Source of the DNA: a virus
Strand: one strand, 5' to 3'
IMG/VR virus record: IMGVR_UViG_3300035157_000154
Span: 1-43,870 of that record
Length of the DNA: 43,870 nucleotides
Below the pieces are notes generated by a model that had not been told where the DNA came from, searched no databases, and worked only from the letters and a program-made list of their open reading frames with translations. Shown here in pieces: positions 16,366 through 23,910 of the stretch. How positions within the stretch are numbered: position 1 is the first letter of the stretch; the number at the start of each line of letters is the position of its first letter. The position numbers were made by a program, and so were the translations under genes.

Positions 16366-17014
16366 ATGTCCCTAAATCTAATGGACCTAATGGGTTATCA
16401 ATTTGTACCATAGGACGGTCCCAACCACCCTTATTGATATCACCCATAGGAAATGTATTGAATGCAATAGTATACCTATCATCCAACGAGTTGTTAGGCA
16501 TAGATGCATGTATCAACCAACTAGGGAAGATAATTAATCCACCTCTCTTTGGTGTGACATACTGTCTATGAAACTCATCACGTGTACCATCTACTGAGAA
16601 TGCATCCCACTCTCTTTTATCAATGGGATCCAAAAATATAGTAGGAGCATAAGGTGTATTAGTAAGGTAGAATATACCACTCATCAATGACATAGGATGT
16701 CGATGAGCATCGTGACAATCTGAACTCTCTTTATCGGATCTATTAACCCATGCCTTACAAACTGCTACACGGTCAGTATACCACCCTTCATCTGCATGTA
16801 GGGTGTCCATACACTCTTGAAACCAATTAATGATACCTTTAAAGTCATCATTAATATGAATGTCATCGCTAGTACCTACCCCACCAGGAGGATTATATTC
16901 TTTATACTGTAACTTCTTACACTTCTCTAAGGTATCTTCCAGTAGATCCTCAGGTGCTATAAAAGTAAATGTCCTTACAGGGAACAAAGGTAACTCGTCA
17001 TATTTCTGTCTCAT
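16352..17014 (-). CDS. 2OG-Fe(II) oxygenase, tandem copy 2
   Basis: 220 aa. AHRHPMSLMSGIFYL (H104, H106), FPSWLIH (H169), R180 before YTIAFN. Same architecture as its neighbours, and it likewise begins with an LFPV-type N-terminal strand. Overlaps copy 3 by 14 bp and copy 1 by 4 bp. The divergence between copies suggests an old duplication and different substrates rather than redundancy. The substrate is not known. Confidence 0.87.
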   Translation of the reverse strand: MRQKYDELPLFPVRTFTFIAPEDLLEDTLEKCKKLQYKEYNPPGGVGTSDDIHINDDFKGIINWFQECMDTLHADEGWYTDRVAVCKAWVNRSDKESSDCHDAHRHPMSLMSGIFYLTNTPYAPTIFLDPIDKREWDAFSVDGTRDEFHRQYVTPKRGGLIIFPSWLIHASMPNNSLDDRYTIAFNTFPMGDINKGGWDRPMVQIDNPLGPLDLGTYGKG

Positions 17015-17619
17015 AATACCTCAATATTCAATACAGAATCCCACTTGCTATTAATCTTACCATATGGCATAGCATTAAAGGCTATACTATATCTATCCTC
17101 TTGTGCTATAGCAGTACTATGTACCAACCAACTAGGAAATACTATCATTTTACCTGCTTCGGCCTCTGACTTTTCAAACCTCGGTCCATTCTGGTCAAAT
17201 CCATCTACGGATGACTTAGGGAGTGTGAATAAATCAAACTGTGCTTGATACCTCTGTGCTAATGGGTCATAAAAGACTGTGGGTGCACCCCCACTGAGGT
17301 ATAATACCCCGCTATAGTATGAATTGGCATGCCTGTGTGCGTGTTGGTCTGTGCCAGGTCGGTAGTAGTTACCCCACATAGAAGTAATCTTGAAACCACT
17401 ACAATCATAGTTATAGTGTAACCTAATTTTTCCCAAACATTCATTAATAAAATCTACAATCGGTTTAAACTTTTCATTTTTATGTAATTCTGGACCTGTA
17501 TTAAGAGTACCAGTGCCTGTCTCCTTCAAGTCTAGTTCATGTATCTTTTCAATCCATTGCCACTTATGGTTGGATTCAAATTCGTAGCATTCTACAGGAT
17601 ACAACTCTACTTTTTTCAT
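17011..17619 (-). CDS. 2OG-Fe(II) oxygenase, tandem copy 1
   Basis: 202 aa. AHRHANSYYSGVLYL (H95, H97), MIVFPSWLVH (H167), R176 before YSIAFN. First of three tandem paralogs read in the order copy 1, 2, 3, then dam, gp62, regA. The ATG shares a base with the stop of the 68-aa gene upstream. The substrate is not known. Confidence 0.87.
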   Translation of the reverse strand: MKKVELYPVECYEFESNHKWQWIEKIHELDLKETGTGTLNTGPELHKNEKFKPIVDFINECLGKIRLHYNYDCSGFKITSMWGNYYRPGTDQHAHRHANSYYSGVLYLSGGAPTVFYDPLAQRYQAQFDLFTLPKSSVDGFDQNGPRFEKSEAEAGKMIVFPSWLVHSTAIAQEDRYSIAFNAMPYGKINSKWDSVLNIEVL

Positions 17620-17825
17620 TAGTCACACTCACCCTCCGACATATCTGCTGCGTAGAGTATCTTAGACCTCTTCCATGCAGCATACATCTCACCATACAAC
17701 ATACCTTCATGTGATTTGATGTCATCACCCTCTAGTATTTCCTTCTGACGACGTGATAAGTCAGAGGTAGTTTTCAAATATTCTTTTTCCCAGTTGGGAA
17801 TGTCCTTGACCCACTTAGCAATCAT
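17619..17825 (-). CDS. Hypothetical protein (68 aa)
   Basis: Soluble, helical, charged; KWVKDIPNWEKEYLK and YGEMYAAWKRSKILY are amphipathic. Not recognised. ATG overlaps the TGA of the 23-aa ORF upstream, and its stop shares a base with the next ATG, so it lies in an unbroken coupled chain from gp44. Confidence 0.65.
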   Translation of the reverse strand: MIAKWVKDIPNWEKEYLKTTSDLSRRQKEILEGDDIKSHEGMLYGEMYAAWKRSKILYAADMSEGECD

Positions 17826-17893
17826 TTTCTAAACACTCCAATACGAATTAGAACATACATGATAATTACTGTCCAGAATAGTGTATACCACAT
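17822..17893 (-). CDS. 23-aa membrane microprotein
   Basis: M-W-Y-T-L-F-W-T-V-I-I-M-Y then VLIRIGVFRK, stop TGA. It is almost entirely one hydrophobic helix with a basic C-terminus. The ATG shares a base with the gp44 stop (TAATG) and its TGA overlaps the ATG of the next gene (ATGA), so it exactly fills the 72-bp gap by two stop-start overlaps. This is good evidence of real translation despite its size. The function is unknown. Confidence 0.6.
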   Translation of the reverse strand: MWYTLFWTVIIMYVLIRIGVFRK

Positions 17894-18825
17894 TACTTAA
17901 ATTCACACCTCATCATTAACTCGGTCATAAATGCGACCATATTTATCTCTTGGTCTACCACAAAGGAAGATTTGTATTGATACTCAGAGATAATCAACAC
18001 TGCCTCAGGTATAGATGCAGGATTAAGATACTGATAAAGATTATCATATACCTTTCTCATTATAACCTGTGGTTCGTTATCTAAATTCTGAGATACCCAC
18101 TTCTTCATGTTGGTAAACTCTTTCACCTTAAGGTAACCTACTAACTTCTCTATGCTAAACTCAGCACCAGAAGTTAAGATACCTGCATCAATGATACCAC
18201 ATGCAGAATATCTCTGCAACTCATTAAGAGTCCTACGAAAGTCAGGGAAGTATTTGGTTACTACCTCTGCTACTACCTTAGGTTCATACTTAATTGATTC
18301 CTTATCAAGAATAACTCTAACCTTCTCGAAGAATGCTGCTGCTAACTTCTGTTTATTCTTACTAACAGTAAAATCAACCACAGAGCACCTACTATGGAGT
18401 GGGTCTATGATTTTATTTTTATAATTACACGTGAAGATGAACCTGCAGTTCTTTTGAAACTCTTCAATCGCTGCACGTAATAGAAGTTGGACATCTGGTG
18501 TTGTATTATCCGCTTCATCCACAATGATAACCTTATGCTTTGATGAAGATGTAAGAGAAACAGTAGAAGCAAAGGTCTTTGCCTGATTGCGTACAGTGTC
18601 CAAGAATCTACCCTCATCAGACCCATTAATAACATAACTGTCTGCTCCTAACTCTTCGCATAATGCTTTCGCTATTGTGGTTTTGCCTACACCCGCAGAC
18701 CCAGAGAGCAAGAGGTTTGGTATCTCCCCTTGCTCTAAAAATCCTCGGAATACTTGCTTAGTATCATCAGGTAGGACGCATTCTTCTATTGTATGTGGTC
18801 GATACTTCTCTACCCATAGAAACAT
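17893..18825 (-). CDS. 44: Clamp-loader large subunit gp44 (AAA+)
   Basis: 310 aa (T4 gp44 319 aa). Walker A GSAGVGKT (42-49), Walker B IVDEAD (101-106), and the SRC arginine-finger motif (LHSRC) near residue 149. Forms the ATP-driven loader with gp62 that opens and places clamp gp45. Coupled to gp45 by a one-base stop/start overlap at 18825. Confidence 0.95.
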   Translation of the reverse strand: MFLWVEKYRPHTIEECVLPDDTKQVFRGFLEQGEIPNLLLSGSAGVGKTTIAKALCEELGADSYVINGSDEGRFLDTVRNQAKTFASTVSLTSSSKHKVIIVDEADNTTPDVQLLLRAAIEEFQKNCRFIFTCNYKNKIIDPLHSRCSVVDFTVSKNKQKLAAAFFEKVRVILDKESIKYEPKVVAEVVTKYFPDFRRTLNELQRYSACGIIDAGILTSGAEFSIEKLVGYLKVKEFTNMKKWVSQNLDNEPQVIMRKVYDNLYQYLNPASIPEAVLIISEYQYKSSFVVDQEINMVAFMTELMMRCEFK

Positions 18826-19583
18826 TAGTTAGGCTCCAATGCTACGAAGTAATTCAACTCCGAATTAACAAGTGATGTGAAGTTTGCAATGTTTTTACCA
18901 CTCAAAGTCACATGATAAGATGAATCAATCAACTTAAGATTCTCTACCTTAAAGCAATGACAGAAGTTACGTTGCTTTGCCATGTCCTCAGAGGATGGTG
19001 CTTGAAACTCACCATCTTGACCTGTTGATGGTGGGAAAATAACTTTCTTAAGAGGTAAGGAGAATACATTTGATGTATCATTCTTCTTATCCTTAACACA
19101 GATACTATACTCACCTCTAAATCCATTGATACATAGGTCTTCCACACCATATACCTTTGCTGCTTGAAGCAGTTGGGTTAAATCTCTCTGTGGTAGGTCA
19201 AAATGCACCAACTTATCAGGTAAGTCAGGGTTAAACTCAGGAGGTGTAACGATTACACTAGGGTCACTATAATAGAATGTTGTCTTACCCTTACTCTCCT
19301 CATCATATATGATGACTTTCTTGTCATCAGGGAAGAATAACCATGGTTCTCTAAACAGAGACACTGCTCCTAGAAATAATGGCAGGTCGTAGATTGCCAT
19401 GTCATGTGGTACTTGCTCCCTAATTGTGCCCATTGCAATAATATTCTTATTGACCGACATCGTTTGCACAAACTTACCACTCTCAATAAGAATGGACTTA
19501 TTAATCGTGCTGAAGTTACGAAGAAGGTCAATCGTTGCCTTACTCAATTTGATATTCAATCTTGGGTCTTTTTGATCAGTCAT
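18825..19583 (-). CDS. 45: Sliding clamp gp45
   Basis: 252 aa (T4 gp45 228 aa). PCNA-type clamp: N-terminal LSKATIDLLRNFSTINKSIL and the beta-rich pattern of two clamp domains; position between the DUF3310 gene and gp44 matches the T4 order 45-44. It tethers gp43 to DNA and in T4 also activates late transcription with gp55, likely here too, since gp55 is in this window. Confidence 0.92.
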   Translation of the reverse strand: MTDQKDPRLNIKLSKATIDLLRNFSTINKSILIESGKFVQTMSVNKNIIAMGTIREQVPHDMAIYDLPLFLGAVSLFREPWLFFPDDKKVIIYDEESKGKTTFYYSDPSVIVTPPEFNPDLPDKLVHFDLPQRDLTQLLQAAKVYGVEDLCINGFRGEYSICVKDKKNDTSNVFSLPLKKVIFPPSTGQDGEFQAPSSEDMAKQRNFCHCFKVENLKLIDSSYHVTLSGKNIANFTSLVNSELNYFVALEPN

Positions 19584-19896
19584 AATCTATAAATTCTGCG
19601 GGAGTTGGAACCTGGTTTATCTCTGGTTTATCATTTGGATACGATGTCCCTGAGAAGTAATATAATAGTATAGCATAATGAATGATTTTTAACACATCTT
19701 CTTTATGCTTACCTTTCTTTTTGTAACGAGACGCATACTTAATGATATTGGATTGGCAGAATGCTTCTGCTGTCCCGATGGCCTCAAGGAGATCCAAAGT
19801 CTGGACCCCCTTCTCTTCATTTGAGTAGTGCGATCTGTAGGTCTGCGAGATATAATCTTGGATGACCTTGATCGTATCCTCTTCTCTATACTTCAT
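19576..19896 (-). CDS. DUF3310-type small phage protein
   Basis: 106 aa. IKVIQDYI..., GTAEAFCQSNIIKYASRYKKKGKHKEDVLKIIHYAILL follows the DUF3310 pattern (xxFxxGNxxKYxxRxxxKxxxxxDLxKAxxYL). The molecular function of this family is not known; it is often found beside phage nucleotide-metabolism or replication genes. Overlaps the gp45 start by 8 bp. Confidence 0.75.
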   Translation of the reverse strand: MKYREEDTIKVIQDYISQTYRSHYSNEEKGVQTLDLLEAIGTAEAFCQSNIIKYASRYKKKGKHKEDVLKIIHYAILLYYFSGTSYPNDKPEINQVPTPAEFIDYD

Positions 19897-19902
19897 ACTA
19901 TA

Positions 19903-20991
19903 TCAGTTTGCTAATGGGTTGTCAAGTGATTCGATATCAACCTCGTTGTCTATCTTATCATATAATTCCAAGAATGACCTCTTTGTTTCATCATCGAAAC
20001 GTGCTAGACATACTTGTATTGCCTTAACTCTATCAGAGAATATAGAATATGCCCTGATAATGTGGACAAGTCTACGTGTTGATATAACTTCATCAACACC
20101 ACCATCCTTGAATGTCTTACGGATAATCTCTGCCCAGTTTGTAAGGTTAGCAATGTATTTGTCATCGCAACAATCTAATTCCTTACAGTAGTTGTTGAGC
20201 ATTCTTATCTCTGTCTTAGGTTTTGGATACTCCTGCTCAAATGTAATTGGGAATCTCTCTAGGAATGCTTCGTTTAATACATTAGTACCAATGAATCTAC
20301 CGTCATCTGATCCTTTACCCTTAGTGTTAGCAGTTGCTACAACTGTAAAACCAGGTGCAGGTTTAACATAACGTCCTACCTTCTTCAAGAATACACCGTT
20401 ACCCTCAAGAATAGATTGTAAACATAGAATCTTATTAGATGCTAGGTCAATCTCATCAAGTAATAATACTGACCCTCTCTCAAGTGCTTCAATAACAGGT
20501 CCATTATGCCATACTGTGTTGCCATCGACAAGTCTGAATCCACCAATCAAGTCATCTTCATCAGTTTCAACTGTAATATTAACACGAATTAAGTCTCTCT
20601 TTGATGCTGCACATGCTTGCTCTACACCGAATGTCTTACCGTTGCCAGACAATCCTGTGATGAATATAGGATAGAATATCTTAGATGCTATAACCTTCTT
20701 GAGGTCAGGGAAGTCACCGAATGGTACGAAGTGACTATCTATTGCAGGTACTAGACTCTCTCCTGCTGTGTATTGCACAGTTGATTCCAACTGCTGTTTA
20801 ACTTCTGCTATTGATAAGTCCCACTTACCACGTTTAACTTTAAAATCATTCAAATACTTACTTACTGTCTGATATGAAAGTTTAAATTTCTTTTGTGCTT
20901 TTTTTAAGTGGTTAGCATCCACCTTCTCACCGAAGTTACTGATTAAATAATCTCTTAGGTCGTCTGTTGTCACTGTGCAAAGTTGAGGCAT
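19903..20991 (-). CDS. cobS: CobS/MoxR-type AAA+ ATPase
   Basis: 362 aa. An N-terminal ~75-residue helical region is followed by an AAA+ domain of the MoxR/CobS type: Walker A GLSGNGKT (113-120), DEDDLIGGF (145-152), Walker B LLLDEID (176-182), and the sensor region VVATANTKG. Cyanophage copies are usually annotated cobS (cobaltochelatase subunit). The start at 20991 is chosen over 21054 because the longer form begins inside the upstream gene. Its neighbour at 21554 is a VWA protein, the usual partner of such ATPases, so it may act as a protein remodeller rather than in cobalamin synthesis. Confidence 0.88.
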   Translation of the reverse strand: MPQLCTVTTDDLRDYLISNFGEKVDANHLKKAQKKFKLSYQTVSKYLNDFKVKRGKWDLSIAEVKQQLESTVQYTAGESLVPAIDSHFVPFGDFPDLKKVIASKIFYPIFITGLSGNGKTFGVEQACAASKRDLIRVNITVETDEDDLIGGFRLVDGNTVWHNGPVIEALERGSVLLLDEIDLASNKILCLQSILEGNGVFLKKVGRYVKPAPGFTVVATANTKGKGSDDGRFIGTNVLNEAFLERFPITFEQEYPKPKTEIRMLNNYCKELDCCDDKYIANLTNWAEIIRKTFKDGGVDEVISTRRLVHIIRAYSIFSDRVKAIQVCLARFDDETKRSFLELYDKIDNEVDIESLDNPLAN

Positions 20992-21006
20992 TGATCTTTT
21001 TGTTTT

Positions 21007-21045
21007 GTATACACTTATTATAACCCCAAAACTAAAGGTTGTGTA
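21007..21045 (-). promoter_or_regulatory. Probable promoter upstream of cobS
   Basis: On the minus strand TACACA (21040-21045), a 17-nt spacer, then TATAAT (21017-21022). Two bases later comes GTGTATAC (21007-21014), like the palindrome at the 23793 promoter. It overlaps the end of the 179-aa gene. The first 63 nt of the longer cobS ORF would fall within it, which also argues for the start at 20991. Confidence 0.5.
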
Positions 21046-21557
21046 GGTAACCATGACGGTTTCTTATCTGGCACACGCTTATAATTTTCTAGTATCCATG
21101 GCTTCGTAGCAAGATATAATCTATAAGCATGAGTAGTAGTAATACTATTATCATACTTTAATGCATCAGGCATTGCCCTAACAAAAGGTGTGTGTTTCTC
21201 TGGACATCCATTCTCCATCCTAGTAAGTGCTGCTAGTCGGATACTTCTCTCACACGCATGTTTCTTACCATACCTAGACTCATATTCATTACATAATGAT
21301 ATCCCATGTTGGAATAACCATTGTAGATTATCATCAGTTTCTGCTGCCCATTTAGTACAAGGATGATTTCTAAATGCACCCTTAGTAGTATTGTAAGGTT
21401 GATTGTCTGACTTTAATACATTTCCATACCCATGGTACCACTTAGAAAAGACCAACGCAATGATTTGCGTGGTCTCAACTGGCATCTTAACAACGTATTT
21501 GTCAGGTAGAGAGAATGCTGCTAGTGCAGGATCCTCATCTACTGCAAAGATATTCAT
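21018..21557 (-). CDS. Conserved phage protein of unknown function (179 aa)
   Basis: Starts MNIFAVDEDP...LPDKYVVKMPVETTQII, a pattern I know from many phage hypothetical proteins (DP...DK(H/Y)VVKM). It also has HPCTKWAAETDDNLQWLFQHG and RYGKKHACE, with several His/Cys/Asp that could bind metal or nucleotides. I cannot name an activity. Coupled to the VWA gene (ATGA overlap at 21554-21557). Confidence 0.75.
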   Translation of the reverse strand: MNIFAVDEDPALAAFSLPDKYVVKMPVETTQIIALVFSKWYHGYGNVLKSDNQPYNTTKGAFRNHPCTKWAAETDDNLQWLFQHGISLCNEYESRYGKKHACERSIRLAALTRMENGCPEKHTPFVRAMPDALKYDNSITTTHAYRLYLATKPWILENYKRVPDKKPSWLPTQPLVLGL

Positions 21558-23770
21558 GCTATCTGGTCAATGAATGATGATAAAATTTTCTTGTTATTCT
21601 TTTTAGACTTAAGAGATTTAGTGAATGCTCTCTTGATATCTGCTTTAGAATCAGACTTAGGTTCGAATGAGTCGTCTGTATTTAGCGAGGTAGGGTTAAT
21701 AAAGAAGATTTCTTGATACCCTAGGATAGGTGCTGATACACACTTGGTCTTCGAGAAAGTTTTCATATACTTTTCACTATCCTTTGTCTCATACTCAAAG
21801 TATCTTCTGATTTCTCTTGCCTGTGCAATACGGAAACCTAAGAAGTTACACTCTGGGAATCTACCTTTAAGATATCTTAGAAGTAACTTAGTATAATCAG
21901 AATGACCTCTCATACTCATTGAATATACTCTACCATTGTTTCTATCTCTTAGTTGAGTTGACCATGGCATTGCACTTCTATAACATTCTTCAGTTTTATA
22001 CCCATACTCTGCATTAATTTGCTTCCTATGCTCTGATGGTTCTCTCCAGTAACCAGGATGTGCACCTTCACCATCAGTAAGAATAGATACATGCACCTTC
22101 TCTACTCCATTCTTTCTTTGGAAGTCAGGAATAAGACTTTGAAGACATGCTATTGCTTCGTTTAATGGTGTGCCACCCAACTGCATGTGTGATGGGACAG
22201 CATCAGGTACTGATGATGCTCTTTCAAAATCTATGTTTCTTCTTGAACTGTATCTATAGGTGTATTTTGTGTCAATCATATAGCATATCCTCCACAAATC
22301 ACGTGCATAGGTATCAAATGTTGCGTTGTTAAGTCTACTGTTAAGATAGTTAACTAGGAAGAAAGAAGGAGGAATATGCATCTCATCTTTACTACCTTTA
22401 TCCATATCTGCTACGGTGCAGTTTTGACTCCAGTAGTGTCCATCCTGCACGAATGCATAAACATCGAATGGGATACCTGATTTCCTACAGAATAAGCAAA
22501 GAGATAGTAATTGCTTGTAAGTATCAAGTAATTCATCTGCCATTGACCCTGACCAATCAAGTAAGAAGATTAAACCATGGTTCTTACCATCAGGTGTGGA
22601 TGTAATTCTCTTGAATATATCCTCATTGTATCTGTAACTATAGAGTTTCTTTGTATCCAACACTCCTGTGCGAGAAACAGATTGTCTTGCATATGAAGTT
22701 GCTGCTTTCTTCATTTCAAACTCTTTAGAAAGATAGTTTACTTCACGAGAGCAATCCTTCTTAAACTGACGATACTCGTTGTCGGTGTATGTCCAATCTA
22801 ATCCTCCTCTGTAATACTCATGGTCTTCATTAGTATAGTAATCATTACCCCAATACTCATTGTTTAATTCATGGACTTTCGATGCATCAACAATATGATG
22901 CTCTAGGTCTACATTAGGGACAGTAACATAGACAGGTGGTTGTGACTCACTCTTATCAATCAAGTCTTCGAGACTTTCTTTTAATGCTGCATCTGTCTTT
23001 GCTTCTAGGTTACTATTCTCACGTCCACCTTCAGGCTGTGCTTCTGCTGTAGTATCAGAATCTCCCTTCTTACCTTCCTCATGGTCACCTTTTTTATTCT
23101 GTGCTTTACCTTCTTCACCAGAGTCATCTGGACTTGCACCTATACTATCACCTGATTTCTGGTCGAGACTTATGTCATCTGTACCTCCATCTTCTGATAG
23201 TGACTCGATTTTTTCTTGCTCTTGCTTCTTCTTTTCATATTCATAAATTGCTGCTGCTGCATCAACTGCTTGTTGGAATGTCTCAGCGACCTCTACAGCG
23301 TCTCTGAGGACTCTCTCAGCGTCATTAAATGGCATAACACTATAAGCACCAATCTTGAAGTGTAGGTTGATTCTATCGATTAGATGAATGTCCTCAGGAA
23401 TCTCCTCTTGTACCTGAAAGAAGTCTTGGTCATTTAATTGTCTGTAACCTTCAAAGAAATCTTTAGAAAGACCAGGAAACTTTCTCTTCATCAACTTCTC
23501 GATACGTGCATCCTCTGTAACATTCACATATGATTGAGGAAGGTCAGGATGTACTGTCATCTCTTTCCAATCATCTGTTGGAGTGAAGAGTGCGTGTCCT
23601 ACCTCATGTCCAACCAACATATTATAAACTCTTTCTGTTGTATCCCAGATAGGAAGTGTCAAGACTCTTTTATCAACATCAAACATTGCTGTCTGACATA
23701 CCCTATGCTCTACTATAAGATTTTCTGTTGCTAATAGTTTAGCAAGTTGTCCTTTTACTTCGTTGGTCAT
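21554..23770 (-). CDS. HExxH metallopeptidase-like / VWA-domain protein (CobT-like)
   Basis: 738 aa. N-terminal zinc-peptidase motif HEVGH (55-59) with NVTEDARIE (83-91) as a likely third-ligand helix. A low-complexity acidic linker spans ~180-260. A C-terminal von Willebrand A domain has the MIDAS motif DWSGSM (405-410). The VWA and acidic linker recall CobT of cobaltochelatase; the HExxH is not a chelatase feature. With the MoxR-type ATPase downstream it forms an ATPase-VWA pair. First gene after the gp46 terminator, with AGGA before the ATG. Confidence 0.85.
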   Translation of the reverse strand: MTNEVKGQLAKLLATENLIVEHRVCQTAMFDVDKRVLTLPIWDTTERVYNMLVGHEVGHALFTPTDDWKEMTVHPDLPQSYVNVTEDARIEKLMKRKFPGLSKDFFEGYRQLNDQDFFQVQEEIPEDIHLIDRINLHFKIGAYSVMPFNDAERVLRDAVEVAETFQQAVDAAAAIYEYEKKKQEQEKIESLSEDGGTDDISLDQKSGDSIGASPDDSGEEGKAQNKKGDHEEGKKGDSDTTAEAQPEGGRENSNLEAKTDAALKESLEDLIDKSESQPPVYVTVPNVDLEHHIVDASKVHELNNEYWGNDYYTNEDHEYYRGGLDWTYTDNEYRQFKKDCSREVNYLSKEFEMKKAATSYARQSVSRTGVLDTKKLYSYRYNEDIFKRITSTPDGKNHGLIFLLDWSGSMADELLDTYKQLLSLCLFCRKSGIPFDVYAFVQDGHYWSQNCTVADMDKGSKDEMHIPPSFFLVNYLNSRLNNATFDTYARDLWRICYMIDTKYTYRYSSRRNIDFERASSVPDAVPSHMQLGGTPLNEAIACLQSLIPDFQRKNGVEKVHVSILTDGEGAHPGYWREPSEHRKQINAEYGYKTEECYRSAMPWSTQLRDRNNGRVYSMSMRGHSDYTKLLLRYLKGRFPECNFLGFRIAQAREIRRYFEYETKDSEKYMKTFSKTKCVSAPILGYQEIFFINPTSLNTDDSFEPKSDSKADIKRAFTKSLKSKKNNKKILSSFIDQIA

Positions 23771-23780
23771 CTAATTTCCT

Positions 23781-23798
23781 GTGTATATACACATTATA
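23781..23798 (-). promoter_or_regulatory. Promoter -10 with abutting palindrome
   Basis: TATAAT (23793-23798, minus strand) is followed directly by a perfect 12-bp palindrome GTGTATATACAC (23781-23792), then AGGA and the ATG of the VWA gene. No good -35 is visible, because that position lies within the gp46 terminator stem. The palindrome could be an operator for a dimeric regulator covering the start site. Confidence 0.5.
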
Positions 23799-23803
23799 AT
23801 AGG

Positions 23804-23826
23804 AAACCCTCCGCTTGGGAGGGTTT
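23804..23826 (-). terminator. Rho-independent terminator after gp46
   Basis: Nine-bp perfect stem (AAACCCTCC / GGAGGGTTT) with a 5-nt loop, about 85 bp past the gp46 stop and just before the next promoter. It separates the gp47-gp46 unit from the VWA/cobS unit. Confidence 0.75.
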
Positions 23827-23910
23827 AGTAGACACTTTTTCAACTGTCTCGTTCTTTTTCGTGCCTGTCGGAGTGCTTGCGGTTTGAGATGACGCTTTGC
23901 CTCCTTCTTA

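Noticed and set aside
21018-21557. Naming the 179-aa protein a pyrimidine-dimer glycosylase (DenV)
   Set aside because: The N-terminus and motifs do not match T4 endonuclease V as I know it, so the function is left open.
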